Source: Mycobacterium sp. E3198
Lineage (GTDB): Bacteria > Actinomycetota > Actinomycetes > Mycobacteriales > Mycobacteriaceae
NCBI RefSeq assembly: GCF_001667015.1
Contig: NZ_LZIS01000260.1
Coordinates: 1-64,000 of the forward strand
DNA length: 64,000 nt
Direction of reading: 5' to 3'
Part shown: one piece after another, positions 8,749-26,582 of the stretch
Layout of the letters: every line of letters begins with the position of its first letter
Position numbering within the stretch: the stretch's first letter is position 1
Made by a program: the position numbers and the translations under genes
Notes under the pieces: model-generated
Told to the model about the DNA's origin: nothing
Seen by the model: the letters and a program-made list of their open reading frames with translations, nothing else
The model's database searches: none

Positions 8749-10236
8749 GTGCATGACGATTTCGAACGGTGTTACCGCGCGGTCCAGTCCAAGGACGCCC
8801 GGTTCGACGGCTGGTTCGTCACCGCCGTGCTGACGACACGGATCTATTGCCGGCCCAGCTGCCCGGTTCGGCCGCCGTTCGCGCGCAACGTCCGGTTCTA
8901 TCCGACTGCGGCGGCCGCCCAGCGGGCGGGGTTCCGGGCGTGCAAGCGGTGCCGTCCCGACGCGTCCCCGGGATCCCCCGAATGGAACGTGCGCGGCGAC
9001 GTAGTCGCGCGGGCGATGCGGCTCATCGCCGACGGCACGGTGGACCGGCAGGGCGTCGGCGGCCTCGCGGCCCATCTCGGCTACACCACCCGGCAGTTGG
9101 AGCGGCTCCTGCAAGCCGAGGTGGGCGCCGGCCCGCTGGCGCTGGCCCGGGCGCAGCGCGCCCAGACCGCGCGGCTGCTCATCGAGACCACCGAGCTGCC
9201 GTTCGGCGACGTCGCGTTCGCCGCCGGATTCTCCAGCATCCGCCAGTTCAACGACACCGTGCGCTCGGTGTTCGAGACCACGCCGTCGGCGCTACGCCGG
9301 CGGCCGGCCGTGCACATCGGCACCGAAACGAATCCCGCTGGCGCGCTGTGCCTTCGGCTGCCCGTGCGCACACCGTTCGCGTACGAGGGTGTTTTCGGCC
9401 ACCTCGCCGCCGGCGTCGTGCCCGGCTGCGAGGAGGTGCGCGGCGGGGCCTACCGGCGCAGCCTGCGGCTTCCGCATGGCAGCGCGGTCGTGACGCTGGC
9501 ACCGGCCGTCGACCACGTCCGCTGCCGGCTCGCGCTCGACGACTTCCGCGACCTCACCACCGCGATCGCCCGATGCCGGCGGCTGCTGGACCTCGACGCC
9601 GACCCCGAAGCCGTGGTCGACGCGTTGGCCGGTGACCCCGAGCTGGCCGCAGTGGTGGAAAAGGCGCCGGGGCAACGCATTCCGCGCACGGTCGACGAGG
9701 CCGAGCTGGCCGTGCGCGCGGTGCTGGGCCAGCAGGTCTCGACCAAGGCCGCCAGGACCCACGCGGGCCGGCTGGTCGTGGCCTACGGCGCCCCGGTGCG
9801 CGACCCCGAGGGTGCGTTGACGCGTGCCTTCCCGTCGGTCGACGAGCTCGCCGACATCGACCCCGTCCACCTCGCGGTTCCCGAGGCCCGACGGCGGACG
9901 CTCACCGCGCTGATCGCCGGCCTCGCCGACGGCAGCGTCGTCCTGGACGGCGGCAGCGATTGGGAGGCCGCGCGCGCACAATTGCTGGCCCTGCCCGGTG
10001 TCGGCCCCTGGACCGCGGAGGTGATCGCGATGCGCGCCCTGGGCGACCCGGATGCCTTTCCCGCGAGCGACCTCGGGCTCCGGCTGGCCGCAAGGCAACT
10101 CGGGCTGCCCGCGGATCAGCGAAAGCTCGTCGAACGCAGCGCCCGCTGGCGGCCGTGGCGCTCGTACGCCACCCAGCATCTGTGGACCACCCTCGAGCAT
10201 CCGGTAAACCATTGGCCACCACAGGAGGTCGCATGA
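8749..10236 (+). CDS. alkA: Ada-AlkA fusion: methylphosphotriester sensor, AraC regulator and 3-methyladenine DNA glycosylase
   Basis: A 495-residue three-part protein. Residues about 1-75 form the Ada zinc/methyl-acceptor domain with Cys34, Cys38, Cys65 and Cys68 (RIYCRPSC and ACKRCRPD); Cys34 should accept methyl groups from DNA phosphotriesters. Residues about 85-175 form an AraC-type helix-turn-helix. The rest is an AlkA-type glycosylase with the helix-hairpin-helix (LPGVGPWTAEVIAMRALG) and catalytic Asp441 in PASDLGLR. It can therefore sense methylation, activate transcription and excise alkylated bases. The GTG start gives the usual mycobacterial length. Its stop overlaps the ogt ATG, making an adaptive-response operon in which methylated AlkA probably activates its own promoter. 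Confidence 0.95.
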   Translation: MHDDFERCYRAVQSKDARFDGWFVTAVLTTRIYCRPSCPVRPPFARNVRFYPTAAAAQRAGFRACKRCRPDASPGSPEWNVRGDVVARAMRLIADGTVDRQGVGGLAAHLGYTTRQLERLLQAEVGAGPLALARAQRAQTARLLIETTELPFGDVAFAAGFSSIRQFNDTVRSVFETTPSALRRRPAVHIGTETNPAGALCLRLPVRTPFAYEGVFGHLAAGVVPGCEEVRGGAYRRSLRLPHGSAVVTLAPAVDHVRCRLALDDFRDLTTAIARCRRLLDLDADPEAVVDALAGDPELAAVVEKAPGQRIPRTVDEAELAVRAVLGQQVSTKAARTHAGRLVVAYGAPVRDPEGALTRAFPSVDELADIDPVHLAVPEARRRTLTALIAGLADGSVVLDGGSDWEAARAQLLALPGVGPWTAEVIAMRALGDPDAFPASDLGLRLAARQLGLPADQRKLVERSARWRPWRSYATQHLWTTLEHPVNHWPPQEVA

Positions 10237-10730
10237 TCAGCTATCGCACCATCGAGAGCCCGATCGGGCTGCTGACCCTGGCCGGCCACGGCCGGGTCCT
10301 GACGAACCTGCGGATGGTCGACCAGACCTACGAGCCGAACCGCGCCGACTGGTCGCCCGACCCGCGGGCGTTCGAGGCGGTCGTCGAACAACTCGGCGCC
10401 TATTTCGCCGGCGAGCTCACCGACTTCGACCTCGAGCTCGAGCTGCGCGGCACGGCATTTCAGCGGCGCGTGTGGCAGGCGCTGCTGACGATTCCCTACG
10501 GGCAGACGCGGTCGTACGGGGAGATCGCCGAACAGATCGGCGCCCCGGGATCCGCCCGCGCCGTGGGCTGGGCCAACGGCCACAATCCCATCGCGATCGT
10601 CGTTCCCTGCCACCGGGTGATCGGCGCCAGCGGAAGCCTCACCGGCTACGGCGGCGGGCTGGATCGAAAGCGCACGCTCCTCCAATTGGAGAAAAAGCGC
10701 GCGCCGGCGGATCTGACATTGTTCGACTGA
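10233..10730 (+). CDS. ogt: Methylated-DNA-protein cysteine methyltransferase
   Basis: A 165-residue suicide repair protein that moves O6-alkyl groups from guanine onto its own cysteine. The active site IVVPCHRVIG is intact with Cys126, preceded by the recognition helix region YGQTRSYGEIAEQIGAPGSARAVG, whose arginine flips the base. Length and cysteine position match the M. tuberculosis enzyme. The ATG overlaps the alkA stop (ATGA), so the two are translationally coupled. No AdaA-type N-terminal domain is present because that function sits in the AlkA fusion. Confidence 0.96.
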   Translation: MISYRTIESPIGLLTLAGHGRVLTNLRMVDQTYEPNRADWSPDPRAFEAVVEQLGAYFAGELTDFDLELELRGTAFQRRVWQALLTIPYGQTRSYGEIAEQIGAPGSARAVGWANGHNPIAIVVPCHRVIGASGSLTGYGGGLDRKRTLLQLEKKRAPADLTLFD

Positions 10731-10738
10731 GGCGGTCC

Positions 10739-10791
10739 AACGTCGAGTTGATGTGATGATTCCCCGGTATCGCGGGCAAGAACTCGACGTT
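10739..10791. repeat. Perfect 11-bp inverted repeat with 31-bp loop
   Basis: AACGTCGAGTT and its exact complement AACTCGACGTT flank a 31-bp spacer, just 9 bp after the ogt stop. The spacer contains a short nested CCCG/CGGG hairpin. There is no T-run, so it is not a typical terminator. It could be a dispersed mycobacterial repeat, an RNA 3'-end stabiliser for alkA-ogt or a protein-binding site. Confidence 0.7.
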
Positions 10792-10809
10792 CGGCGACAC
10801 GGTAAGTGC

Positions 10810-10839
10810 AAAAACACCCCCGTTGCCGGGGGTGTTTTT
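10810..10839. terminator. Bidirectional intrinsic terminator between ogt and the rrn operon
   Basis: A 12-bp perfect stem, AAAAACACCCCC pairing with GGGGGTGTTTTT, with a 6-nt loop. Each strand ends in a T-run after a GC-rich stem, so it can stop transcripts from ogt (plus strand) and from 5S rRNA (minus strand). It begins a few bases past the 5S 3' end. It is the only convincing rho-independent terminator seen in the window. Confidence 0.9.
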
Positions 10840-10844
10840 GTATA

Positions 10845-10960
10845 TGTTCGGCGGTGTCCTACTTTTCCACCCGAATAGGGCAGTATCATCGGCGCTGACA
10901 GGCTTAGCTTCCGGGTTCGGGATGGGACCGGGCGTTTCCCTGTCGCTGTGGCCGCCGTAA
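10845..10960 (-). rRNA. rrf: 5S ribosomal RNA
   Basis: On the minus strand the sequence runs TTACGGCGGCCACAGCGACA and ends CACCGCCGAACA. This is the mycobacterial 5S rRNA, whose 5' and 3' ends pair as the closing helix. It is the last gene of the rrn operon, about 90 bp after 23S and directly before the terminator. Ends are set by similarity to known mycobacterial 5S and may be off by a few bases. Confidence 0.95.
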
Positions 10961-11048
10961 CTCTATTTATTTTTCATTCAAGTGTTCTGGTGGGGGGTGT
11001 GGTGCGCCACGACATTACTGTCAGGCGCTGGATTGTGGTTGCGATTTG

Positions 11049-14150
<3,102 letters not shown>

Positions 14151-14230
14151 ACACAAAAACCAAAGAATAATTACACATTTAATGGACACACCACCACGGA
14201 GGCGGCGCATCCATTTAGATGCTCGCAACC

Positions 14231-14250
14231 ACTATCCAGTTCTCAAACAC
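14231..14250 (-). promoter_or_regulatory. boxA-like antitermination element in the 16S-23S spacer
   Basis: On the minus strand the spacer carries GTGTTTGAGAACTGGATAGT, sharing TGTTTGAGAACT with the boxA copy in the rrn leader. Such spacer copies load the Nus antitermination complex for the 23S part. The whole spacer (about 276 bp, 14151-14426) contains no tRNA gene, as usual in mycobacteria; its remaining parts should form the processing stems. Confidence 0.75.
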
Positions 14251-14422
14251 CACACCCCACCACCAAGATGGGGGGACACCACTCGAAACAACCCGAGTGC
14301 TGCCTCAGGACCCAATAGTGTGTCTGGCTTTCGCCTTGTTGTTGCGCACCCGGCCCCGCCCACTACAGGCGGGAACCCCTCACGGCTTGCACCCCACCAA
14401 TTGGGGTGCTTTTCGTGGTGCT

Positions 14423-15950
<1,528 letters not shown>

Positions 15951-16106
15951 ATCTCCTCGATAAACGAGGTGAATTTACAATCAGAGAAAATCTGACCTAA
16001 CAAAAAGACGCCAAACATCTGGCATCAAAAAAACAGCCATACCCACACACGGGGAGTGCAGAGTATGGCCAAAAAACAACAACAATTAAAAAGACCAAAC
16101 ACACTA

Positions 16107-16153
16107 TTGAGTTCTCAAACAACACTCATGCTTGTTTTCGCCCGCTTCCGGGC
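16107..16153 (-). promoter_or_regulatory. rrn leader boxB hairpin and boxA antitermination site
   Basis: Downstream of the promoters on the minus strand, GCCCGGAAGCGGGC forms a short hairpin (boxB, 16140-16153). It is followed by TGTTTGAGAACTCAA (boxA, 16107-16121). This order and spacing is that of mycobacterial rrn leaders, where the Nus factors assemble to prevent Rho-dependent termination. The rest of the leader to the 16S start is AT-rich and should pair with the 16S-23S spacer for RNase III processing. Confidence 0.85.
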
Positions 16154-16165
16154 AACCCTGCCAGC

Positions 16166-16192
16166 TTAATACCAGTCTGGCGGAGGCGTCAA
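16166..16192 (-). promoter_or_regulatory. rrn promoter, gene-proximal
   Basis: On the minus strand TTGACG and TATTAA are separated by 15 bp, matching the -35 and -10 of mycobacterial SigA rrn promoters. It lies about 215 bp upstream of the 16S gene and just ahead of boxB. The 15-bp spacer is shorter than the 17 bp usual elsewhere but is the same in the second promoter upstream, which supports both calls. Confidence 0.8.
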
Positions 16193-16245
16193 GTCCCAGT
16201 TTTGGTCATCTTGCGTGGTGACCGCTGCGGGACAGCCGTGCCAGG

Positions 16246-16272
16246 CTAGTACCGATCCGGCGAGGGAGTCAA
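16246..16272 (-). promoter_or_regulatory. rrn promoter, distal
   Basis: A second copy, TTGACT and TACTAG with a 15-bp spacer, sits 80 bp upstream of the proximal promoter and 57 bp downstream of the murA stop. The two promoter segments are similar beyond the hexamers (both contain GCC followed by a purine-rich word before the -10), suggesting an old duplication. M. tuberculosis also drives its single rrn operon from tandem promoters behind murA. Confidence 0.78.
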
Positions 16273-16329
16273 GGCCCCGGTTTCGGCCCCCCTCGAAGGG
16301 TGACCGCCCTTGTGGGGCACTGACTTTGA

Positions 16330-17583
16330 CTACTCTACCCGCTCGATCTCCGCTCCCAAAATCGCCAGGTTTTCCACGAACAACGGGTAGCCGCGGTCGA
16401 TGTGGAAGACGTCGTGGACCTCGGTGTCGCCGTCGGCGACGAGCCCGGCCAGCACCAGGCCGGCACCGGCCCGGATGTCCGAACACCAGACCGGGGCGCT
16501 CGACAGCTGCGGCAGACCCCGCACGACGGCGTGGTGCCCGTCGGTGCGGGCGTCGGCGCCCAGCCGGATCATCTCCTCGACGAACCGGAAGCGGGCCTCG
16601 AACACGTTCTCCGTGATCATCGACGTGCCGTCGGCGATCGAGGCCAGCGCGATCGCCATCGGCTGCAGGTCGGTCGGAAACCCGGGAAAAGGCAAGGTCG
16701 CGACGTTGACCGCCTTGGGGCGCTCGTATTGGGCCACCCGAAAGCTGTCGTCGGTCTGGGTGACCGTGGCACCCGCGTCGTGCAACTTGTGCAGGACCAC
16801 CTGCAGGTGGGACGGGTCGACACCGGTCACCTCGATGTCGCCGCGGGTCATCGCGGCGGCAATCCCCCAGGTGGCGGCCACGATGCGGTCGCCGATCACG
16901 CGGTGTTCCGTCGGATGCAGCCGCGGGACGCCGGTGATCGTCATGGTCGGCGACCCCGCGCCTTCGATCTGCGCGCCCATCTGGTTCAGCATCGTGCAGA
17001 GATCGACCACGTCCGGTTCGCGCGCCGCGTTATGAATAGTGGTGACGCCCTCGGCCACGACGGCGGCCATCAGGATGTTCTCGGTGGCGCCGACGGACGG
17101 GAACTCCAGCTGGATCTCCGCGCCGCGCAGGGTGTCCGCCTGTGCGACCACGCAGCCGTGCTCGATGTTGCAGTGCGCACCCAGCTGGCGCAGGCCCGCC
17201 TGATGCATGTCCAGCGGGCGCGATCCGATCGCGTCCCCACCCGGGAGCGCGACCCTGGCGCGCTTGCAGCGGCCGACCAGTGGGCCCAGCACGCAGACGG
17301 AGGCGCGGAACTGCCGCACCGCGGCGAAGTCGGCGTCGTACTTGGGCTCGTCGGGCGAGGTGATGCGGGCGACGTCGCCGTCGAGCTCGACGGTGGCGCC
17401 CAGGCCGCGCAGCACCTCGGCCATCAGCGGCACGTCGAGGATGTCCGGGCAGTTGGTGATGGTGCTGGTGCCCTCGGCCAGCAGGGTCGCGGCCATCAGC
17501 TTGAGCACGCTGTTCTTGGCGCCCCCGACAGCGACTTCGCCGGACAACCGGTTGCCGCCGGTCACCACGAATCGCTCGGTCAC
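16330..17583 (-). CDS. murA: UDP-N-acetylglucosamine 1-carboxyvinyltransferase
   Basis: A 417-residue cytoplasmic enzyme for the first committed step of peptidoglycan synthesis, adding enolpyruvate from PEP to UDP-GlcNAc. The fold is recognised by [17 protein letters not shown] at the N terminus and by the active-site loop [14 protein letters not shown]. In that loop the residue that is cysteine in most bacteria (Cys115 in E. coli) is Asp117. This is the known mycobacterial substitution that makes MurA insensitive to fosfomycin. The gene sits directly upstream of the rrn promoters on the same strand, as in M. tuberculosis, so read-through into rrn is possible. Confidence 0.96.
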   Translation of the reverse strand: MTERFVVTGGNRLSGEVAVGGAKNSVLKLMAATLLAEGTSTITNCPDILDVPLMAEVLRGLGATVELDGDVARITSPDEPKYDADFAAVRQFRASVCVLGPLVGRCKRARVALPGGDAIGSRPLDMHQAGLRQLGAHCNIEHGCVVAQADTLRGAEIQLEFPSVGATENILMAAVVAEGVTTIHNAAREPDVVDLCTMLNQMGAQIEGAGSPTMTITGVPRLHPTEHRVIGDRIVAATWGIAAAMTRGDIEVTGVDPSHLQVVLHKLHDAGATVTQTDDSFRVAQYERPKAVNVATLPFPGFPTDLQPMAIALASIADGTSMITENVFEARFRFVEEMIRLGADARTDGHHAVVRGLPQLSSAPVWCSDIRAGAGLVLAGLVADGDTEVHDVFHIDRGYPLFVENLAILGAEIERVE

Positions 17584-17653
17584 CCGGGTCAGTTTAGTGA
17601 AGCGGTTTGGGCTTGTCAGTCAGCCTGGGCGGCCAGCCGAGTACCGTTTTCTC

Positions 17654-18235
17654 ATGGCGATCCACCTGACCCGCATCTATACGCGGACCGGCGACGACGG
17701 AACGACCGGATTGAGCGATTTCTCACGGGTCTCCAAGAACGACCCCCGCCTGGTCGCGTACGCGGATTGCGACGAGGCCAATTCCGCGATCGGCGTCGCG
17801 ATCGCCCTCGGTGGGCCCGACGAGGAAACCGCGGGCGTGCTGCGGCAGATCCAGAACGACCTGTTCGACGCCGGCGCGGACCTGTCCACCCCGGTGGTGG
17901 AAGACCCCAAATATCCGCCGCTGCGCGTCCCCCAGGCCTACATCGATCGGCTCGAAGCGTGGTGCGACAAATACAACGAACCCCTGCCGGCGCTGAATTC
18001 TTTTGTGCTGCCGGGCGGTTCGCCACTGTCCGCGCTGTTGCACGTCGCCCGCACCGTGGCGCGGCGGGCGGAGCGCTCGGCGTGGGCCGCGATCGATGCG
18101 CAGCCCGACGACGTCAGCGTGCTGCCGGCAAAGTACCTGAACCGGCTGTCGGACCTGCTGTTCATCCTGGCCCGCGCGGCCAACCCCGACGGCGACGTGC
18201 TCTGGCAACCGGGCGGCGGGCCGGCCAAAAGCTGA
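17654..18235 (+). CDS. PduO-type cob(I)alamin adenosyltransferase
   Basis: A 193-residue protein that transfers the adenosyl group of ATP to cob(I)alamin, giving coenzyme B12 and delivering it to methylmalonyl-CoA mutase. The N-terminal ATP loop RIYTRTGDDGTTGL, the central LPGGSPLSALLHVARTVARRAER and the C-terminal KYLNRLSDLLFILAR are signatures of the PduO class, unrelated to CobA/CobO. It matches Rv1314c in sequence and place. It is divergent from murA across about 70 bp. Its partner pathway is represented in this window by the methylmalonyl-CoA epimerase at 1730. Confidence 0.93.
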   Translation: MAIHLTRIYTRTGDDGTTGLSDFSRVSKNDPRLVAYADCDEANSAIGVAIALGGPDEETAGVLRQIQNDLFDAGADLSTPVVEDPKYPPLRVPQAYIDRLEAWCDKYNEPLPALNSFVLPGGSPLSALLHVARTVARRAERSAWAAIDAQPDDVSVLPAKYLNRLSDLLFILARAANPDGDVLWQPGGGPAKS

Positions 18236-18244
18236 AGTGTGGCA

Positions 18245-18679
18245 ATGAAAAACAACCGATCGATCCCGCCATTTGCGGTGATCCCCGTGCTGGTCTACCC
18301 CGACGTGCGCGCGGCCGTGGACTGGTTGGCCGCGGCCTTCGGCTTCGTCGAACGAACGCGGATCGGCGAAAGTCACCGGGCGCAGCTCGGCATCGGCGCG
18401 AGCGGCGCCGTGATCGTGGCGGACGTGGCCGGCGAGCGGCATCCACCGACGGCCGGCGTCGTCACGCACGAGATCAAGGTGCGCGTCGACGACGTGGACG
18501 GCCGGTTCGAACGTGCGCGGGCGGCGGGGGCGAGGGTGATCGAGTCGCCCGTCGACCGCGAGTACGGCGAACGGGAGTGCACCGTCGAGGATCTCGCGGG
18601 GCATCGCTGGCAGTTCAGCGAAACGGTGCGCGACGTCGCGCCCGAAGAACATGGGTGCCAGACCGTCAACCCGTGGTAG
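18245..18679 (+). CDS. VOC/glyoxalase-fold protein
   Basis: A 144-residue protein of the glyoxalase/bleomycin-resistance fold with two modules: IPVLVYPDVRAAVDWLAAAF and, after GVVTHEIKVRVDDVDGRFER, the C-terminal EDLAGHRWQFSE. PhnB-like members of this shape lack some metal ligands, so catalysis is uncertain. The ATG at 18245 is used; an in-frame GTG lies six bases upstream, 3 bp after the preceding stop, so co-transcription with the adenosyltransferase is likely. Its 3' end abuts the convergent DUF2550 gene. Specific function unknown. Confidence 0.8.
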   Translation: MKNNRSIPPFAVIPVLVYPDVRAAVDWLAAAFGFVERTRIGESHRAQLGIGASGAVIVADVAGERHPPTAGVVTHEIKVRVDDVDGRFERARAAGARVIESPVDREYGERECTVEDLAGHRWQFSETVRDVAPEEHGCQTVNPW

Positions 18680-19120
18680 TCACACGCTGCGACGGCGTGC
18701 GCGCGGGGAGGGCCGGGATTCCAGCCAGGACAGGAATGCGGTCAGGGCGCCCTTGTCGAGTGCGAGCTCGTAACCGGACCTGTCCTGCGTCGTGTCGCGC
18801 AGCTCCAGGACCACGATCTCGTCGGTCATGATGTCGAACTCGTCGCCGCGCGGCGCGCGCCGGGACACGATCTCCACCCCCCGCCTGCTGAGCCGGCGGT
18901 CCGGCCACAAGCGCAGGCTGGACAACCGGTAGAAGGCGGCCTCGCCGCCGCGGTAGCGGATCACGCCGTGCCGCCAGCCGTGCCCGCCGACGGCGGGGAT
19001 GTCCCGCATGATCCCGGCCGTTCCGCCCTGGCGCAGCTTCCACAGCCGATAGCTCAGCGCGAGGACGGCGGCCCCCAGCATGACGACGAGCACGACCATG
19101 CCGACCATGGGCGCGCTCAT
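18680..19120 (-). CDS. DUF2550 membrane protein at the end of the atp operon
   Basis: A 146-residue protein with one N-terminal transmembrane helix (about residues 3-25, GMVVLVVMLGAAVLALSYRL) and a basic cytoplasmic domain containing GGHGWRHGVIRYRGGEAAFYRL. It is the mycobacterial DUF2550 protein (Rv1312 in M. tuberculosis), always found after atpC. The 7-bp gap to atpC indicates co-transcription with the ATP synthase genes. Its role is unknown; a part in ATP synthase assembly is only suggested by the linkage. Confidence 0.88.
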   Translation of the reverse strand: MSAPMVGMVVLVVMLGAAVLALSYRLWKLRQGGTAGIMRDIPAVGGHGWRHGVIRYRGGEAAFYRLSSLRLWPDRRLSRRGVEIVSRRAPRGDEFDIMTDEIVVLELRDTTQDRSGYELALDKGALTAFLSWLESRPSPRARRRSV

Positions 19121-19127
19121 CGGGGCG

Positions 19128-19493
19128 TTAGTCGATCGCGCCGACGGCGCGCAGTCTGGCGCGCCCCCTCGCGGCGATGCGGGGATCGTCGGACTCGGCG
19201 GCCTCCCTGGCGGCGCTCTCGTCGATATCCGACTCGAACTCGGCCGACTCGGCGAGGATGCTGACCTGTTCCTCGGTCACCGACAGGAACCCGCCGTCCA
19301 CCGCGATCCGCAGGTCGTCCTCGCCTTCGCGCTCGACCCGCACCATGGCGTCGTCCACCAGCTGCGCCACCAGCGGGATGTGGCGGGGCAGGATGCCGAT
19401 CTCGCCGACGGTGGTGCGGGTGAACAGGAACGTTGCCTCACCCGACCAGATCTTCCGGTCGACTGCGACGATCTCAACGTTCAATTCGGCCAT
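19128..19493 (-). CDS. atpC: ATP synthase F1 subunit epsilon
   Basis: A 121-residue subunit of the central stalk that couples rotation and limits ATP hydrolysis. The N-terminal beta-sandwich (about 1-85) is clear from [19 protein letters not shown] and [16 protein letters not shown]. The C-terminal helical part is short (about residues 88-121), as in mycobacteria, where it contributes to latent ATPase activity. It is 13 bp downstream of atpD in the atp operon. Confidence 0.96.
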   Translation of the reverse strand: MAELNVEIVAVDRKIWSGEATFLFTRTTVGEIGILPRHIPLVAQLVDDAMVRVEREGEDDLRIAVDGGFLSVTEEQVSILAESAEFESDIDESAAREAAESDDPRIAARGRARLRAVGAID

Positions 19494-19506
19494 GCCAGAG
19501 CGCCTT

Positions 19507-21901
<2,395 letters not shown>

Positions 21902-21907
21902 TGTTAG

Positions 21908-23572
<1,665 letters not shown>

Positions 23573-23627
23573 GGCTTTTCGTCTTCCTACTTGATTTTCG
23601 TTCGCGTGTGCTTTGTCGATGTTGTGT

Positions 23628-24968
23628 TCAGTCGGGCAACTGGGCCTGGGCCGCGGCCAGGCGAGCGGAGAGCGTCCCGTCGATCACCTCGTCGGCCACG
23701 GCGATTAACAGCCCGCCCAGCAGGTCGGGTTCGATCTGCAGCTGCACCGTCACCGGGTGGGCGTAGATGCGGCTGAGGACTTCGGTGAGACGGGTGCGCT
23801 GGGTATCGCTGAGCTCCGCCGCCGCGCTGACCTGTGCGACGATTTCGCCGCGGCGCGCCACCGCGACTTCCGCCAGGAACTTCACGGCCACCTCGGCCGG
23901 CTCGCCCCTGAGCAGCTCGACCGTCTGGGTCAGCAGGGCCAAAGCGACGGGGTTCACCCGTGCGCTTGCACTCTCAAGCACCTTGCGTAGCAGCCCGATC
24001 CGGCCTTCGGCGGGGGAACCGTAGTCGCCCAACAGGATGGCAAGTCGCGGCTGCGCGTCGAGAACGCGCGAGAACCGGAATAATTGGTCTTCGACCTCGT
24101 CGACCTTGTCCTCGCGCTCCGCGACCTCCAGCAGCGCCTGCCGCGAGATGTGCTCGATGGCGTCGATCAAATCCGTGTTGGCCGACCAGCGTTCGGAGAC
24201 CGCCGCCCGCAACACGTCGAGCGTGCCATCGCCGACCTTGCCGGACACCAGCCGCTCGATCAGCCGGACCCGCGGTGCCGCGTCCTCGGCGGGCACGGTG
24301 AGGTAACGGGTGACCACGATTTCGCGGTCCAGCATTTTCGCCACCGCCACCAGCTCGCTGGAGAGGGTGGAAAGCGCTTTGTTGTCGAGGTTCTTGGCGA
24401 TGGTGCCGAACCGCTCCGAGAGGCTGCCCAGCGCCTGACGGCTGGCCGAGCGCATCTTCGTCAGCAACGGGTAGGCGACCTCGGCGGGCGCCGGCGCCAT
24501 GGCTTCCAGATCGTCCAGGAACCGATCGACGGTGGCCGACTGCTGTTCGGGGTTCGCGACGTAGTTACGCACCAATTCCCCTGCCTGGCGCACGGATTCG
24601 TGCCCAAGCTCGAGGCGGAGTTGCCGGGTCAGCTGCGCGCGGAGGAGCTCGGCCTGGCGGGTGCCCTGCGCCTTGATGCGGTCGGCCTCCACACCGGCCT
24701 GAGCCTGCAACTGCTCGGTGATGCGTTCCGAGTCCGACTTAGCCTCTTCGACGACTCTTTCCGCCTCTTCCTTGGCGGCCTCGACGGCTTTGCTGTGGGC
24801 CGTCGTCGACTCGGTGAGCCGGTCGGCGGCAGCGGCCGAATCGGCCAACTGCTGGCGCACCAGGTCCTGCCGGGCGGTCATCATCTTGCGCACCGGCGGC
24901 ACGACATACCGCACCACCAGCGCCACGATGACCGCGAATCCGAACAACTGTCCGACAAAAGTCCACAT
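23628..24968 (-). CDS. atpH: ATP synthase fused b-delta subunit
   Basis: A 446-residue fusion unique to mycobacteria and relatives. Residues 1-25 form a membrane anchor ([18 protein letters not shown]), about 30-165 a long b-type coiled coil, and the C-terminal 270 residues include the delta domain ([20 protein letters not shown] and the end [20 protein letters not shown]). It serves as one of two b-type stalk subunits and as delta in the peripheral stalk. The separate b subunit (atpF) lies immediately upstream with a 7-bp gap. Confidence 0.96.
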   Translation of the reverse strand: MWTFVGQLFGFAVIVALVVRYVVPPVRKMMTARQDLVRQQLADSAAAADRLTESTTAHSKAVEAAKEEAERVVEEAKSDSERITEQLQAQAGVEADRIKAQGTRQAELLRAQLTRQLRLELGHESVRQAGELVRNYVANPEQQSATVDRFLDDLEAMAPAPAEVAYPLLTKMRSASRQALGSLSERFGTIAKNLDNKALSTLSSELVAVAKMLDREIVVTRYLTVPAEDAAPRVRLIERLVSGKVGDGTLDVLRAAVSERWSANTDLIDAIEHISRQALLEVAEREDKVDEVEDQLFRFSRVLDAQPRLAILLGDYGSPAEGRIGLLRKVLESASARVNPVALALLTQTVELLRGEPAEVAVKFLAEVAVARRGEIVAQVSAAAELSDTQRTRLTEVLSRIYAHPVTVQLQIEPDLLGGLLIAVADEVIDGTLSARLAAAQAQLPD

Positions 24969-24975
24969 GTGCTGA

Positions 24976-25518
24976 TTACCGCCCGGACGACTCGGTGGCG
25001 GCCGTGGCCGCGGCGGCGGGTGCGACGTCGACGCCGAGGATCCGGCTGGCCAGGGTCGCCGACATGGCCCCCACGTTGGCGCGCAGATCCAGTTCCACGG
25101 CGTCCCTTTCGCGTTTCAATTGCTCGGCGGCCAGCTGCACCCTCGCCATCACGTCTTGCTCGGCACTGGCGCGCGCGTCCTCAATAACCTTGCGGCCTTC
25201 GGCGCGGGCGTTGTCGCGGAACGATGACGCCTGAACGCGCGCTTCCTTCATGGCCTCTTCGTAATCGGCCTGGGCGGCTTCGAACTGCTCGGCCGACTTC
25301 TTGTTGTCGGCGGCGGTCTTGGCGACCATGGCGTCGCGTTCGCGCAGCACCTTCAGGATCGGCGGCACCACGAAGGTGCCGATGATGGCGAGCACGATGA
25401 GGAATATGGCCAGCACGAAGAAGAATGTGCCGTTGGGGACGAGAAAGTTGCTGCCCCCCTTGCCTCCCTCTGCTACCGCCTGGCCGGCGGCGAGCACCAT
25501 GGGGTTCGGGTCACCCAT
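24976..25518 (-). CDS. atpF: ATP synthase F0 subunit b
   Basis: A 180-residue peripheral-stalk subunit with one membrane helix (about residues 28-52, [20 protein letters not shown]) and a long charged coiled coil. The ATG giving [13 protein letters not shown] is chosen because it aligns with the start of other mycobacterial b subunits; an in-frame GTG directly upstream would add one residue. It pairs with the b-delta fusion to form the stator. Confidence 0.95.
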   Translation of the reverse strand: MGDPNPMVLAAGQAVAEGGKGGSNFLVPNGTFFFVLAIFLIVLAIIGTFVVPPILKVLRERDAMVAKTAADNKKSAEQFEAAQADYEEAMKEARVQASSFRDNARAEGRKVIEDARASAEQDVMARVQLAAEQLKRERDAVELDLRANVGAMSATLASRILGVDVAPAAAATAATESSGR

Positions 25519-25527
25519 CACAGCGAA

Positions 25528-25794
<267 letters not shown>

Positions 25795-25826
25795 CTATCT
25801 TGTTGGCTTATCTGGTGTTCCGTGGG

Positions 25827-26582
25827 CTAGTCATGGTGGTCCTCCAGCTCCATGGCCTGGCTGAAGTACAAGATGGTCAGGATCGCGAAGATGAACGCCT
25901 GGATCGCCCCGACGAACAGGTCGAACGATTTCCACACCGCGTTGGGTAACCACATGATGTACGGCGGGAACATCGCGATCAGCGCCACCAGGATGCCGCC
26001 GGCGAAGATATTGCCAAAGAGTCGGAGCGACAACGAGATCGGCTTCGCCAATTCTTCGACCAAGTTGATCGGCGCCAGGAACGCCACGTGCCCCTTGAGG
26101 ACCTTGATCGGGTGCCCGATGATGCCGCGGCGCCAGATCCCGGCCACGTGGTAGCAGACGAATACGAAAAGGGCCAGCGCCAGAACGTAATTGATGTCCG
26201 CCGCCGCCGACTTGAGCAACTCGGTGGTGTGACCGGACTTGTCGGTGTACTGCAGCGGCAGCACCGACAACCAGTTGGAGATCAGGATGAACACGAAGAT
26301 CGTGACCGCCAGCGGCAACACGAACGGCGCGATTCGCATCCCGATGGCGCTTTCGATCTGGTTGCGCATCTGTATGGTCAGCGCCTCCCAGAACAGTTGC
26401 ACTCCGCTGGGAACACCGCTCGAGGTGATCTTGGCGCGCAGGAAGAAGGCGAGGGCGAGCACGATCACCGCGGCGAGCGCGGTCGACAGCACCGTGTCGG
26501 TGTTGACGGTCAGGCCGAGCCACTTCGCGGTGGTGTGCTCGCCGACCTCGATCTGGGAACCGGCCAGGATCGTCTCAATCAT
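25827..26582 (-). CDS. atpB: ATP synthase F0 subunit a
   Basis: A 251-residue membrane subunit forming the proton half-channels. The essential arginine is in the helix motif [19 protein letters not shown]. The start [16 protein letters not shown] is supported by family alignment and a Shine-Dalgarno (GGAGCG) inside the end of the preceding gene, which it overlaps by 8 bp. The frame is open further upstream but that part belongs to the preceding gene in another frame. Confidence 0.95.
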   Translation of the reverse strand: MIETILAGSQIEVGEHTTAKWLGLTVNTDTVLSTALAAVIVLALAFFLRAKITSSGVPSGVQLFWEALTIQMRNQIESAIGMRIAPFVLPLAVTIFVFILISNWLSVLPLQYTDKSGHTTELLKSAAADINYVLALALFVFVCYHVAGIWRRGIIGHPIKVLKGHVAFLAPINLVEELAKPISLSLRLFGNIFAGGILVALIAMFPPYIMWLPNAVWKSFDLFVGAIQAFIFAILTILYFSQAMELEDHHD

